In this document: positions 7,334-14,790 of the stretch, in pieces | How the letters are laid out: every line of letters starts with the position of its first letter | Position numbering within the stretch: the first letter of the stretch is position 1 | Source of the DNA: Bacillota bacterium | GTDB taxonomy: Bacteria > Bacillota > Clostridia > Tissierellales > Peptoniphilaceae | Direction: 5' to 3' | Assembly (NCBI GenBank): GCA_028724185.1 | Contig: JAQYDN010000008.1 | Coordinates: 1-32,284 of the forward strand | DNA length: 32,284 nucleotides | Translations under genes and position numbers: made by a program | The notes under the pieces: model-generated | Database searches by the model: none | The model's input: the letters and a program-made list of their open reading frames with translations, nothing else | Told to the model about the DNA's origin: nothing

Positions 7334-8974
7334 ATGAAGAAGACAAGCACACTATGGATTCTGCTCGTCGCCTTTTGTGTCCTCTTGGTCCCGACGGGGA
7401 TCGAGGCCAAGACGGCGGAGGGCGTTCGGAGTCCCCAGGCGCTCAGAATCGACGGCGAGATGACTAACGTCAGGGGATACAATATAGGCGGTTATAACTA
7501 CTATCGCCTTAGAGATTTGGCACGCGTTTTAAGGGGAAAGGTCGACTTTTCACTGGAAGGCGATAACCGAGAAATCAGGATCGACCGAAGCGGGCACTAC
7601 ACCACGTTTCAAGGCGACGTCGCGGGGAAAGAACGAGAGACGGCGCACTTACAGCAGATGCATATCAAGGCGAACGGCGAGATGCCCGTCGACGTCGTCC
7701 AGGATGCGTACAATATCGCGGGATTTAACTACTTCCGCCTGCGGAATATGGAAGATATCTTGGGCATTACCGTGACCTACGACGAGGCGAAAAACGAGGC
7801 GGTCGTACATACGAGTGACGCGCCAAACGCTCCCGGAGAGGAAACGCCGCCCGAACAACCGCAGGAGGGGCGAGTGATCCTGGGAAACGAACGCCTCTTC
7901 AGCGAATACGCACAACTGATCGACGGCAAGCGCGTCGGACTGATCACGAATCAAACCGGCGTCGATGCAAACGGCGTGCCGGTCGCGAAAAAGCTAAAGG
8001 ATGATCCGAATACGACGCTCGTCGCCCTCTACAGTCCCGAACACGGGCTCGACGGAAAACAGACGGCGGGAAAATACGTCGAAAGTTACTACGATAAAAA
8101 CATGGGCCTTCCCGTCTATAGCCTCTATGGACCGACGCGCAAGCCCTCGAAGGCGATGTTAAAAGGTGTCGACGTGTTGCTTTACGACATGCAGGATATC
8201 GGCGCGAGAACTTACACGTATATTTCGACGCTGCAAAACGCGATGCTCGCGGCGAAGGAAAATAACATCCCCATCGTCGTCTTAGACAGGCCGAATCCCC
8301 TGGGCGGCGAGATCGTCGAGGGTTTCTTGAGAGAGACGCGCTTTAAGAGCTTTGTGGGGATCGACAAGATGCCCATGGCACACGGGATGACGGCGGGCGA
8401 ACTGGGCCGCTTTTTCAACCGTGAAATCGGCGCCGACCTCACGGTCGTGCCGCTCAAAAACTGGACGAGGGACATGGTATGGCAGGACACGGGCCTTCCC
8501 TTTGCACAGACCAGCCCTAACATCCCCGACCTTTCGAGCGCATTTTTATACATGGCGACCGGAAGCGGCGAGGAGACCGGCATCGGTCAGGACGAGTACT
8601 TCCACTGGGTCGGCGGGAAAAATTTAAATTCCGCGGAATACGCGAGACGGTTGAACGCATCGAATCTGCCGGGCGTTCGATTTGTCCCCGCGCCGAAGGG
8701 ATCCCGCGGCGGCGTGCGGTTGGAAATTACCGATTGGAAGAGCTTTAACCCCGCGCGGACCGGCGTCTACACGCTCGCGGTGGCCAATCAGATGCGTCCG
8801 ATCAACGTGCCGCCCCTCAAAAAGCCCTACAGCATGTTCTATCTCGTGCAGGGTTCCGAGCAGATCGCGCAGATGTTTAAGGCAAGGCGTTCGCCCGAGG
8901 ATATCGTGAAGGCCTATCAGGCCGACGTCCAAGCGTTTAAGGCGCAGCGCGAGCCCTATCTGCTCTATAAATAA
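7334..8974 (+). CDS. namZ: Secreted exo-beta-N-acetylmuramidase (NamZ/DUF1343) with stalk repeats
   Basis: 546-residue exported protein. Residues 1-25 are a signal peptide (MKKTS, hydrophobic core, cleavage near IEA-KT). Residues 35-160 hold two repeats of the copper-amine-oxidase-N-like stalk domain (YNIGGYNYYRLRDLARVL and YNIAGFNYFRLRNMEDIL). A Pro/Glu-rich linker (161-180) leads to a full DUF1343/NamZ domain (about 185-546) with the family motifs GLITNQTG, SPEHGLDG, YDMQDIGARTYTY, DRPNPLGG and FHWVGG. NamZ proteins release terminal N-acetylmuramic acid from peptidoglycan fragments during wall turnover or recycling. The stalk probably holds the enzyme in the wall; that is inference. The neighbouring amidase and MurJ genes fit a cell-wall theme. 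Confidence 0.9.
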   Translation: MKKTSTLWILLVAFCVLLVPTGIEAKTAEGVRSPQALRIDGEMTNVRGYNIGGYNYYRLRDLARVLRGKVDFSLEGDNREIRIDRSGHYTTFQGDVAGKERETAHLQQMHIKANGEMPVDVVQDAYNIAGFNYFRLRNMEDILGITVTYDEAKNEAVVHTSDAPNAPGEETPPEQPQEGRVILGNERLFSEYAQLIDGKRVGLITNQTGVDANGVPVAKKLKDDPNTTLVALYSPEHGLDGKQTAGKYVESYYDKNMGLPVYSLYGPTRKPSKAMLKGVDVLLYDMQDIGARTYTYISTLQNAMLAAKENNIPIVVLDRPNPLGGEIVEGFLRETRFKSFVGIDKMPMAHGMTAGELGRFFNREIGADLTVVPLKNWTRDMVWQDTGLPFAQTSPNIPDLSSAFLYMATGSGEETGIGQDEYFHWVGGKNLNSAEYARRLNASNLPGVRFVPAPKGSRGGVRLEITDWKSFNPARTGVYTLAVANQMRPINVPPLKKPYSMFYLVQGSEQIAQMFKARRSPEDIVKAYQADVQAFKAQREPYLLYK

Positions 8975-8982
8975 GGCAAATA

Positions 8983-9016
8983 AAAAAGACAAGCTTCTCG
9001 AAAGGCTTGTCTTTTT
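8983..9016. terminator. Bidirectional terminator
   Basis: Stem AAAAAGACAAGC (8983-8994) / GCTTGTCTTTTT (9005-9016), with A- and T-tracts on the two flanks. It serves the muramidase gene and the converging amidase gene. Confidence 0.88.
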
Positions 9017-9064
9017 GTATGCTCAACATTTGCGCCTCGATCGGTCGCGGATCAAGACGCGCTT

Positions 9065-9961
9065 TTACTGCCGCTGAAAGTATTCTCCCACCCCTTGGAC
9101 GATGCCGTCGGCGAGGCGATTTAAGTAGTTCTCGTCGTTTAGGAGGGCGTCTTCTTCGGGATTGGACATGTACCCGCATTCGATCAACGAACTCGGCATC
9201 GTGGCGAAGTTTGTGCCGGTGAGGTCGTCGCGGGCGAAGGCGCCGCGTGCCCGGGAGCCCGTCGCATGCGCCATATCCTCTAAAATAAGCGTCGAAAGCA
9301 ACTTCGACGGCGCAGACAAGCGGCCGATATCCGGATTCTGGGGCGAGGGATAGTAGGTTTCGATGCCCCTTACGGAAGAATCCGACGAGCCGTTTCCGTG
9401 AATGCGGAGGTAGATGTCCGCGCCCATGGCGTTTGCGATTTCGGCGCGCTCTCGATTCGAAATATCCACGTCGTGGCGGTCTCTCACGAGTCCGACGCGG
9501 TAGCCTGCGGCCTCGAATTTGCTCTTTAAGAGCATCGTAAAGCGCAGAGTAAAGACGTACTCGTCGATTCCCGTTTGGACGCCGCGCGTCCCCGATGCGA
9601 CCTTGGCCTTGGTCTCGGTCGAGGAGGGCGCGATAATCTCGGGCTCGGGATTAGCCTGCGCCTGGTGACCCGCGTCGATGCAGATGAGCGGTCCCGTATT
9701 TTCGACGGGTTCGGGCCGGGCGCGTTTCTCGCTCGACGCCTCGTCGTTTGCGACAGCCTTGGGAGGCGGCGAGTCTTTTTGCGGCTCTCGATTAGGAGGC
9801 GCCGTCTCTTCCGGTGCATCTTCGGGTGCCGAGCGATCTTCTTGTTTTATCCCCTGTGCCATCGCCTCGTCGAGGGCGCGTTCGGTGCGGGATGCGTAGA
9901 CTTTTAATAAAATCGCGGTCGCCGCGAGAAGGGCGAGGGCGAGCGGGATCCAACGTTTCAC
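9065..9961 (-). CDS. N-acetylmuramoyl-L-alanine amidase (Amidase_3), membrane-anchored
   Basis: 298 residues. An N-terminal membrane segment (about 4-22) with no clear signal cleavage site is followed by a long low-complexity Pro/Glu/Ala-rich stretch (about 35-90), then the zinc amidase domain (91-296). Zinc ligands are His99 (CIDAGHQ), Glu134 (GIDEYVF) and His188 (LRIHGN); catalytic Glu261 lies in SLIECGYMSNPEED. It cleaves the bond between MurNAc and the stem peptide. The start is GTG at 9961, set by GGAGG (9972-9968) 6 nt upstream. A TAAAAT at 9988-9983 could be its -10, with a weak -35. Divergent from murJ; converges on the namZ gene. Confidence 0.92.
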   Translation of the reverse strand: MKRWIPLALALLAATAILLKVYASRTERALDEAMAQGIKQEDRSAPEDAPEETAPPNREPQKDSPPPKAVANDEASSEKRARPEPVENTGPLICIDAGHQAQANPEPEIIAPSSTETKAKVASGTRGVQTGIDEYVFTLRFTMLLKSKFEAAGYRVGLVRDRHDVDISNRERAEIANAMGADIYLRIHGNGSSDSSVRGIETYYPSPQNPDIGRLSAPSKLLSTLILEDMAHATGSRARGAFARDDLTGTNFATMPSSLIECGYMSNPEEDALLNDENYLNRLADGIVQGVGEYFQRQ

Positions 9962-10009
9962 GAAATTCCTCCAATCGCTTGTATTTTACCACAGATCTTT
10001 AGCGAAATA

Positions 10010-10040
10010 TTGAAATCCTTCGGTTTCTATTTGGTATAAT
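10010..10040 (+). promoter_or_regulatory. murJ promoter
   Basis: TATAAT (10035-10040) preceded by TGG (extended -10), with TTGAAA (10010-10015) 19 nt upstream. AAGGAGG (10051-10057) precedes the ATG at 10062, so the leader is very short. Confidence 0.7.
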
Positions 10041-10061
10041 GTAGGTTTGTAAGGAGGCACT

Positions 10062-11630
10062 ATGAAGAAGACATCTATCGCCAAGTCGACGGTACTCATC
10101 GTCTTATTTTCGCTCATAGGCAAGATGATGGGTTTTGTTCGAGAATCCATGGTGGCTGCTATTTTCGGAGCGGGGTTTGAAAAAGACGCATTCGTCGCCG
10201 CGCAATCCGCGACATCCACGGTCAGTATGTACATCGTCATGGGAATCAGCACGGTGTTTATACCGGGATTGCAGTCGGTATTTTCAAGGTACGGCGAAAA
10301 GGGAAAACACAAATTTACAAACAATATATTCGTTATCGTTTCACTACTTACGATACTCATCATGTTTTTGGGTATCGTCGGCGCGCCGCTTTTGACGATG
10401 CTCGTCGGACCTCGGTTCGATCCGAAGACCAAGGAGCTCACGGTTCGTTTGATTCAACTCGGGATGCCCGTCATCGTATTTTCCGCGTATGAAGGGATTT
10501 TTACGGGTTATCTGCACTTCCACAACCGCTTCGGCATCGCCGCATCGGTTCCGATTTGGCTCAACTTGGTCTATCTCGTCTATCTCGCGATATTTTCGAC
10601 GGACTTCGGTATTTACGGACTGACCATCGTCTCGGTTCTCGCCGTCGTCGCCGAATTTTTTGCGGTCGTGTACGGGTCGTATCGAATAGGTTATCGATTC
10701 GAGCCGATTTTGGATTTGAAGGATCAGCACACGAGGCAGACGCTCTTGCTCGCGATTCCCGCGATCATCACCGTCAGCGTCAACAACATCAACACCTTGG
10801 TCAATCGCGCACTGGCTTCGGGGCTCGCCTCCGGCTCCATGAGCCGTTTGGATTACGCCAATAAGCTGAACGTACTCGTCATCGGGATCTTTATCACTGC
10901 GATCACCTCGGTCATCTATCCCGCGATGAGCAAGGCCTTCGACGAGGGCGATATGGAAAAGGGCAAGCGCATTATGAACGGGTCGGTGCGCTCGGTATTT
11001 TTGATCACGATTCCCGCGATGGTGGGCTTGATCGTCCTCGCCCAGCCCATCGTCGAACTCGCCTTTATGCGCGGCGCCTTTACACAGGCCGATGCCGACG
11101 CGACGGCGGTGTGCCTGAGGTTTTACACTTTGGCGCTCGTGTCGATCTCGGTCAATAACGTCCAAAACCGCGTCTTCTATAGCTTGGAAGACACGAAGAC
11201 GCCGTTTTACCTCGGCGTCGTCAACGTACTCTTTAACGTCGGGTGTAACCTCGTGTTGGTCCGCTATATGGGCATCAACGGTTTGGCGCTTTCGGTGTCG
11301 ATCGCACAGACGGTCGTCACGCTCGTCTCCTTCCGCTTGCTTAGAAAGAAAATCGGACACATCGGGATGCGCTCCTACATTAAGATTACGATCAAGACCC
11401 TGATCGCCTCGATTATTATGGGCGCATTCGCCTACTACGCGTATAACATCGGCATGGGCTTCCTCGGCGGCGGAAAGGTCGTTCAACTGATCTACTTCCT
11501 CGTCATCGTAGGTATCTCGGCGCTGCTTTACTTCGTCGTCTTGGACTTCTTGGGTCTGAAAGAGGCGAAAGATATTAAAAAAATCGTCAAAATACGTATG
11601 AATATGCGAAAACTCGCGAAGGGCCGGTAA
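10062..11630 (+). CDS. murJ: Lipid II flippase MurJ (MviN family)
   Basis: 522-residue polytopic membrane protein of the MOP superfamily that flips lipid II across the membrane for peptidoglycan synthesis. The start is typical (STVLIVLFSLIGKMMGFVRESMVAAIFGAG), with the conserved Arg of the GFVRE motif, and about 14 hydrophobic segments follow. Family stretches include NRVFYSLEDTKTPFYLG near residue 370. The C-terminus is basic (KIRMNMRKLAKGR). AAGGAGG lies 4 nt before the ATG. It is followed 30 nt later by the small CC-motif gene, probably on the same transcript. Confidence 0.94.
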   Translation: MKKTSIAKSTVLIVLFSLIGKMMGFVRESMVAAIFGAGFEKDAFVAAQSATSTVSMYIVMGISTVFIPGLQSVFSRYGEKGKHKFTNNIFVIVSLLTILIMFLGIVGAPLLTMLVGPRFDPKTKELTVRLIQLGMPVIVFSAYEGIFTGYLHFHNRFGIAASVPIWLNLVYLVYLAIFSTDFGIYGLTIVSVLAVVAEFFAVVYGSYRIGYRFEPILDLKDQHTRQTLLLAIPAIITVSVNNINTLVNRALASGLASGSMSRLDYANKLNVLVIGIFITAITSVIYPAMSKAFDEGDMEKGKRIMNGSVRSVFLITIPAMVGLIVLAQPIVELAFMRGAFTQADADATAVCLRFYTLALVSISVNNVQNRVFYSLEDTKTPFYLGVVNVLFNVGCNLVLVRYMGINGLALSVSIAQTVVTLVSFRLLRKKIGHIGMRSYIKITIKTLIASIIMGAFAYYAYNIGMGFLGGGKVVQLIYFLVIVGISALLYFVVLDFLGLKEAKDIKKIVKIRMNMRKLAKGR

Positions 11631-11660
11631 ACCCGCGCGAGACTGAAAGAAGGGTTGTGT

Positions 11661-11966
11661 ATGCAAGCGACGACGGTCGCGCTTTCCGAAAAGGCGCTCC
11701 GGTACCTGAAAAAGAAACGGATCAACGCCATCTCCGTCGATCCCCTCGAGAGCCCATGTTGCGGCGTGTCCGAGGTGAAAAACGACTCGGTCTCGAAGGG
11801 GAAACCGAAGAAGGATCTCTCCGCGTACAACGTGGCGACCTACCGGGGGATCGACGTCTACTACCCCTATTACACCAACGTCGATAGCGACGTCCTTCGA
11901 ATCGACGCCGAGCGCATCTTGGGCTACACGAGGTTGTATGTCGCCAATGCGAAGATCGACTATTAA
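11661..11966 (+). CDS. Small CC-motif protein, resembling the CC/Se-motif (seleno)protein family
   Basis: 101 residues. It begins with an amphipathic stretch (LSEKALRYLKKKRINAISVD), then PCCG with adjacent Cys33 and Cys34, and ends in a beta-rich part (YRGIDVYYPYYTN, RLYVANAKID). The pattern 'helix, beta strand, CC-G' recalls a small family of anaerobic Firmicutes in which one of the two cysteines may be selenocysteine; here both are ordinary Cys codons. Function unknown; a redox or metal role is a guess. ATG chosen at 11661, with GAAGGG about 7 nt upstream; a TTG at 11655 is an alternative. It follows murJ and ends in a strong terminator. Confidence 0.75.
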   Translation: MQATTVALSEKALRYLKKKRINAISVDPLESPCCGVSEVKNDSVSKGKPKKDLSAYNVATYRGIDVYYPYYTNVDSDVLRIDAERILGYTRLYVANAKIDY

Positions 11967-11998
11967 AAAAGCGACTCTCCCGGGAGAGTCGCTTTTTT
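11965..11998. terminator. Bidirectional terminator (34-bp palindrome)
   Basis: A perfect palindrome: the A6 run plus GCGACTCTCC on the left is mirrored on the right, leaving only CG at the centre. A-run and T-run at the ends make it work in both directions. It overlaps the last base of the stop codon of the CC-motif gene. Confidence 0.92.
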
Positions 11999-12007
11999 GG
12001 TGAAAAG

Positions 12008-12032
12008 AAAAAATCCGCGCAGATGCGCGGAT
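12008..12032 (-). terminator. Terminator of the CofE-like gene
   Basis: On the minus strand, stem ATCCGCGC / GCGCGGAT with a 4-nt loop (12013-12032), then a T6 run (12013-12008). Leftward transcripts meet this hairpin first and the bidirectional one next, so two terminators lie in tandem. Confidence 0.85.
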
Positions 12033-12048
12033 CTTTCAGTGAACCGAA

Positions 12049-13251
12049 TTAATTGTGCGAATAATTGTCGAAGTAGCCCTGAATCATGACGACCGGCGTG
12101 CCCTTGTCTCCGCTGCCCGAGGTCAAGTCGGCGAGGGAGCCCAAGAGGTCGGTGATCCGTCTCGGAGTCGTACCCAAGGTTTCGTCTTTTCCGAGGAGAT
12201 CTTCGTCCTTTTCCTGGATGCGGTTGATCAGAACTTTTTGCATTTCGTCGGGCTCCAAGCCCTTCAATTCCGTATCGGCGAGGTATTTCATCTTCAGCTC
12301 GCTGGGCGTACCCTCGAGACCGCTCGTATAGGCGGGGGAGACGACGGGGTCTGCGAGTTCCCAAATTTTTCCGATGGGGTCCTTGAAGGCGCCGTCGCCG
12401 TAGATCATGACTTCGATATGTTTGCCGAAGTGTTCGTTCAGACGCTTTTGAAGTTCATCGACAAAAGCTTGTCCGTCCCTCGGGAAGAGCTTCATGCTTT
12501 CGGGGCCGGCCAGGTTGCTTCCGAGGACGCCGTATTCGCGGTTGTAGCCGTGTTCGTCGGAAGGTTCGGACAAGATATCGTCCAGACCGTAGACCAGGTT
12601 CGCGCCGTTATCCTTTAAGCGGCGCTTGATGAGTTCCCGCGTGTGGATGCTTGCGACGAGAACGTCTTTTGTGTAGGAGAGGATCGAACAGGGATCGTTC
12701 GAGAAGTAGATTTCACTGTTCGGCGCGAGTTCCTTGTAAAGATTAACATAGTCGATGCCGGTGAACTCGTGTTTGACCTCTTCGCCGAAGAGTTTACGAT
12801 ATTCCGTTTCCGTGAGGATATCGCGGTAGGGGTTGATTCCGGTACCGTAGAGTTGGTGGACATCCATTAAGTGGTTTCCGACCTCGTCGGAGGGGAAGCT
12901 TAAGAGAATATGGAGCTTTCTTCCACTCTTCGCGAGACCCTTCAAAATAGGGGAGAAGCGGTTGCGAGAGAGGATCGGGAAAACAACGCCGAAGGAGTCC
13001 TCAAATTTTTCGGCGACATCTTTTGCAATATCGTCACAAGTGGCATAATTGCCTTGGCTCCGTGCGACCAGGGACTCCGTCACACAGATTACATCTTTGT
13101 CCCTTACTTGAATATTTTCGGATTCGACGGCATCTTTAACCGATTGAAAGACGACGTCGACGAGATCGTCACCCTTTTTTACGATAGGGAGTCGAATTCC
13201 TCGGACCGTCGTTCCAACATTACGCTTCATTGTCAGTATCGCCTCTTTCAT
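12049..13251 (-). CDS. CofE-like protein (F420-0:gamma-glutamyl ligase homologue)
   Basis: 400 residues. The N-terminal part (GTTVRGIRLPIVKKGDDLVDVV, then VRDKDVICVTESLVARSQGN) matches the start of the F420 ligase family, which joins glutamate to F420 using GTP. Other notable stretches are SRNRFSPILKGLA, YGDGAFKDPIGKIWELADPVVSPAYTSG and the Gly/Ser-rich end. No other F420 gene is present here, and most organisms of this kind are not known to make F420, so the substrate is unknown; a different amide-bond ligation is possible. An alternative start is ATG at 13230 (AGAGGCG 9 nt upstream); both starts have weak ribosome binding sites. TAGAAT on the minus strand near 13270-13280 may be the -10. 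Confidence 0.75.
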   Translation of the reverse strand: MKEAILTMKRNVGTTVRGIRLPIVKKGDDLVDVVFQSVKDAVESENIQVRDKDVICVTESLVARSQGNYATCDDIAKDVAEKFEDSFGVVFPILSRNRFSPILKGLAKSGRKLHILLSFPSDEVGNHLMDVHQLYGTGINPYRDILTETEYRKLFGEEVKHEFTGIDYVNLYKELAPNSEIYFSNDPCSILSYTKDVLVASIHTRELIKRRLKDNGANLVYGLDDILSEPSDEHGYNREYGVLGSNLAGPESMKLFPRDGQAFVDELQKRLNEHFGKHIEVMIYGDGAFKDPIGKIWELADPVVSPAYTSGLEGTPSELKMKYLADTELKGLEPDEMQKVLINRIQEKDEDLLGKDETLGTTPRRITDLLGSLADLTSGSGDKGTPVVMIQGYFDNYSHN

Positions 13252-13298
13252 TTCGTAATTAAAACTACCTTCCTATTCTATCATATTTCCAAACATGG

Positions 13299-13307
13299 TG
13301 GTATGAT
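13299..13307 (+). promoter_or_regulatory. Extended -10 of the glycosyltransferase gene
   Basis: TGG-TATGAT with no good -35. The ATG at 13353 lies about 45 nt downstream, with GGAGGG at 13341-13346. Confidence 0.5.
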
Positions 13308-13352
13308 AAGTAGCATAGAATGGCGGAAAAATGTGCCGATGGAGGGAAGATG

Positions 13353-14687
13353 ATGAAGGGAATATTTTTGCGCAGACGAGGCCATTTTTTAAGAGATCAT
13401 TGGTTCGCCCTTATCCTCGTATGGCTGCTGTTTTTCGAAAGATTGCTGATGTTATCCCGCTTGGGTGCCGAGTATACCTTGGGAAGCGACGATCTCAGCT
13501 ATGTCAAGGCGGGGATTACCTTTTATCGGACGAATACGATCACGATGCACGGCGTCGTCAGTGCACAGATTATGCCGGGGCTTCCGGTGTTGATTTCACT
13601 ATTCGTCGCCCTGTTCGGGACGGGTCACCGCCTCTGGCTCGCGCTCAAGATGTTTTGGTGTCTGTTGGGGACGTTAGCGGCGTGGTTTACCTACCTCGCG
13701 ATCGACGAAAAAGCGCCGAAGGTCGCCGCGATCCTGCCGATCTTTTTATACTTTACGCCGGACTTCGCGTGGCAGGACAACCTGATCCTCACGGAGACGC
13801 CCTTTATGTTCTTAACCTGCTTATACATATACGGACTCTTTCGGTCGGGCAATCGACAGGACTCGGGGAGTTTTTTCATCGTGTTCGGTTCGGCATTTTT
13901 GGCCTTTATGCTCAAGGCGCAGGCGAGCATCTTTCTGCTTCTCCCCATCCTCTACCTTTGGATTAAAAAATATCCGAGCGGCCGGCTCTATCTGCAGTGC
14001 TTTATCGGGTTTTGTCTTCTCGTGGCGTTTATCGTGCCGTGGAGCGTGCGCAACTACTACCACTTCGGCGACTTTATCCCCGCGACCTACGGCATCGGAA
14101 ATCCGCTGTTGCTCGGAACGTACCAGGGGGAAGGTTATCCGAGCGATGAGGAGGTCTTTACGCAGGAGGAGATCGACAAAGAGCTCCTGCAGACCTATCG
14201 CAGATTCGGGGACGATTTCGATCAGTATGCCCCCAAACATCTGCGCTATGTTTATATGAAAGGCGATGAGCTTAAGGCGAGGGTGCGCATGCGCTATTGG
14301 TGGCGCCACGACCGGGAATCGATGCTTAAGAGTTATCTCTACCTGAAGCCGAAAAAAATGCTCTTTGAGACCTTCTATTGGGACGAGGTCGTCCCCGGCA
14401 CCAAGGCCTATATCGAGTTTTCGCGCAGAATCGACTTTACCCTCGCCATGCTCGCCGTCCCCGCCGCCATCGCCGCGAAACGCTATATTGCCGAGGTATG
14501 TTTCGTCGTGATCGCCTATTGGATCCAGGTGTATATGTACGCCTACGCCTACGTGTTCGACCGCTACGCGCAGACACTTTTGCCGTTTCGCTACATCGCC
14601 ATCGGATTTTTAATCGCGTCCTGTTGCCTCCTCTTTGAGCGCTTTTCGCGGCGCGTGCGGCATAAGCGGGCGATGCGTGTAGAATAA
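13353..14687 (+). CDS. Membrane glycosyltransferase of the ArnT/PMT (GT-C) type
   Basis: 444 residues with about 10-12 membrane segments, starting with LILVWLLFFERLLML. The first outside loop carries an adjacent acidic pair in TLGSDDLSYVKAG, the hallmark of GT-C enzymes that take sugar from a polyprenyl-phosphate donor. Further family-like parts are ALFGTGHRLWLALKMF and LTETPFMF. The substrate is unknown; glycosylation of a wall polymer, lipid or exported protein is likely. Two ATGs are adjacent (13350, 13353); the second has the better 6-nt spacing from GGAGGG. A single gene between a divergent CofE-like gene and a converging ABC operon. Confidence 0.83.
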   Translation: MKGIFLRRRGHFLRDHWFALILVWLLFFERLLMLSRLGAEYTLGSDDLSYVKAGITFYRTNTITMHGVVSAQIMPGLPVLISLFVALFGTGHRLWLALKMFWCLLGTLAAWFTYLAIDEKAPKVAAILPIFLYFTPDFAWQDNLILTETPFMFLTCLYIYGLFRSGNRQDSGSFFIVFGSAFLAFMLKAQASIFLLLPILYLWIKKYPSGRLYLQCFIGFCLLVAFIVPWSVRNYYHFGDFIPATYGIGNPLLLGTYQGEGYPSDEEVFTQEEIDKELLQTYRRFGDDFDQYAPKHLRYVYMKGDELKARVRMRYWWRHDRESMLKSYLYLKPKKMLFETFYWDEVVPGTKAYIEFSRRIDFTLAMLAVPAAIAAKRYIAEVCFVVIAYWIQVYMYAYAYVFDRYAQTLLPFRYIAIGFLIASCCLLFERFSRRVRHKRAMRVE

Positions 14688-14689
14688 AA

Positions 14690-14728
14690 AACAACAAGCA
14701 GTCCGCATTTTGCGGGCTGCTTGTTGTT
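14690..14728. terminator. Terminator between the glycosyltransferase and the ABC operon
   Basis: An 18-bp stem, AACAACAAGCAG.. (14690-14707) / ..CTGCTTGTTGTT (14711-14728), with one T-G pair and a TTT loop. The A-rich left flank gives a T-tail on the minus strand, so it best fits termination of the leftward ECF/ABC operon. It probably also stops the rightward gene. Nothing else is seen in 14729-14790. Confidence 0.85.
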
Positions 14729-14790
14729 ATGATAGGTCTTACTCTCGGTTATTTTCTCCGCCGTCCTTGACGATGGGGAAGGGCAGGCTC

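Noticed and set aside
10344-11666. A 440-codon open frame antisense to murJ
   Set aside because: It mirrors a clear MurJ gene; the translation is highly charged, low in recognisable structure and matches no family. Long antisense frames are common here because of GTC/GAC-rich codon use.
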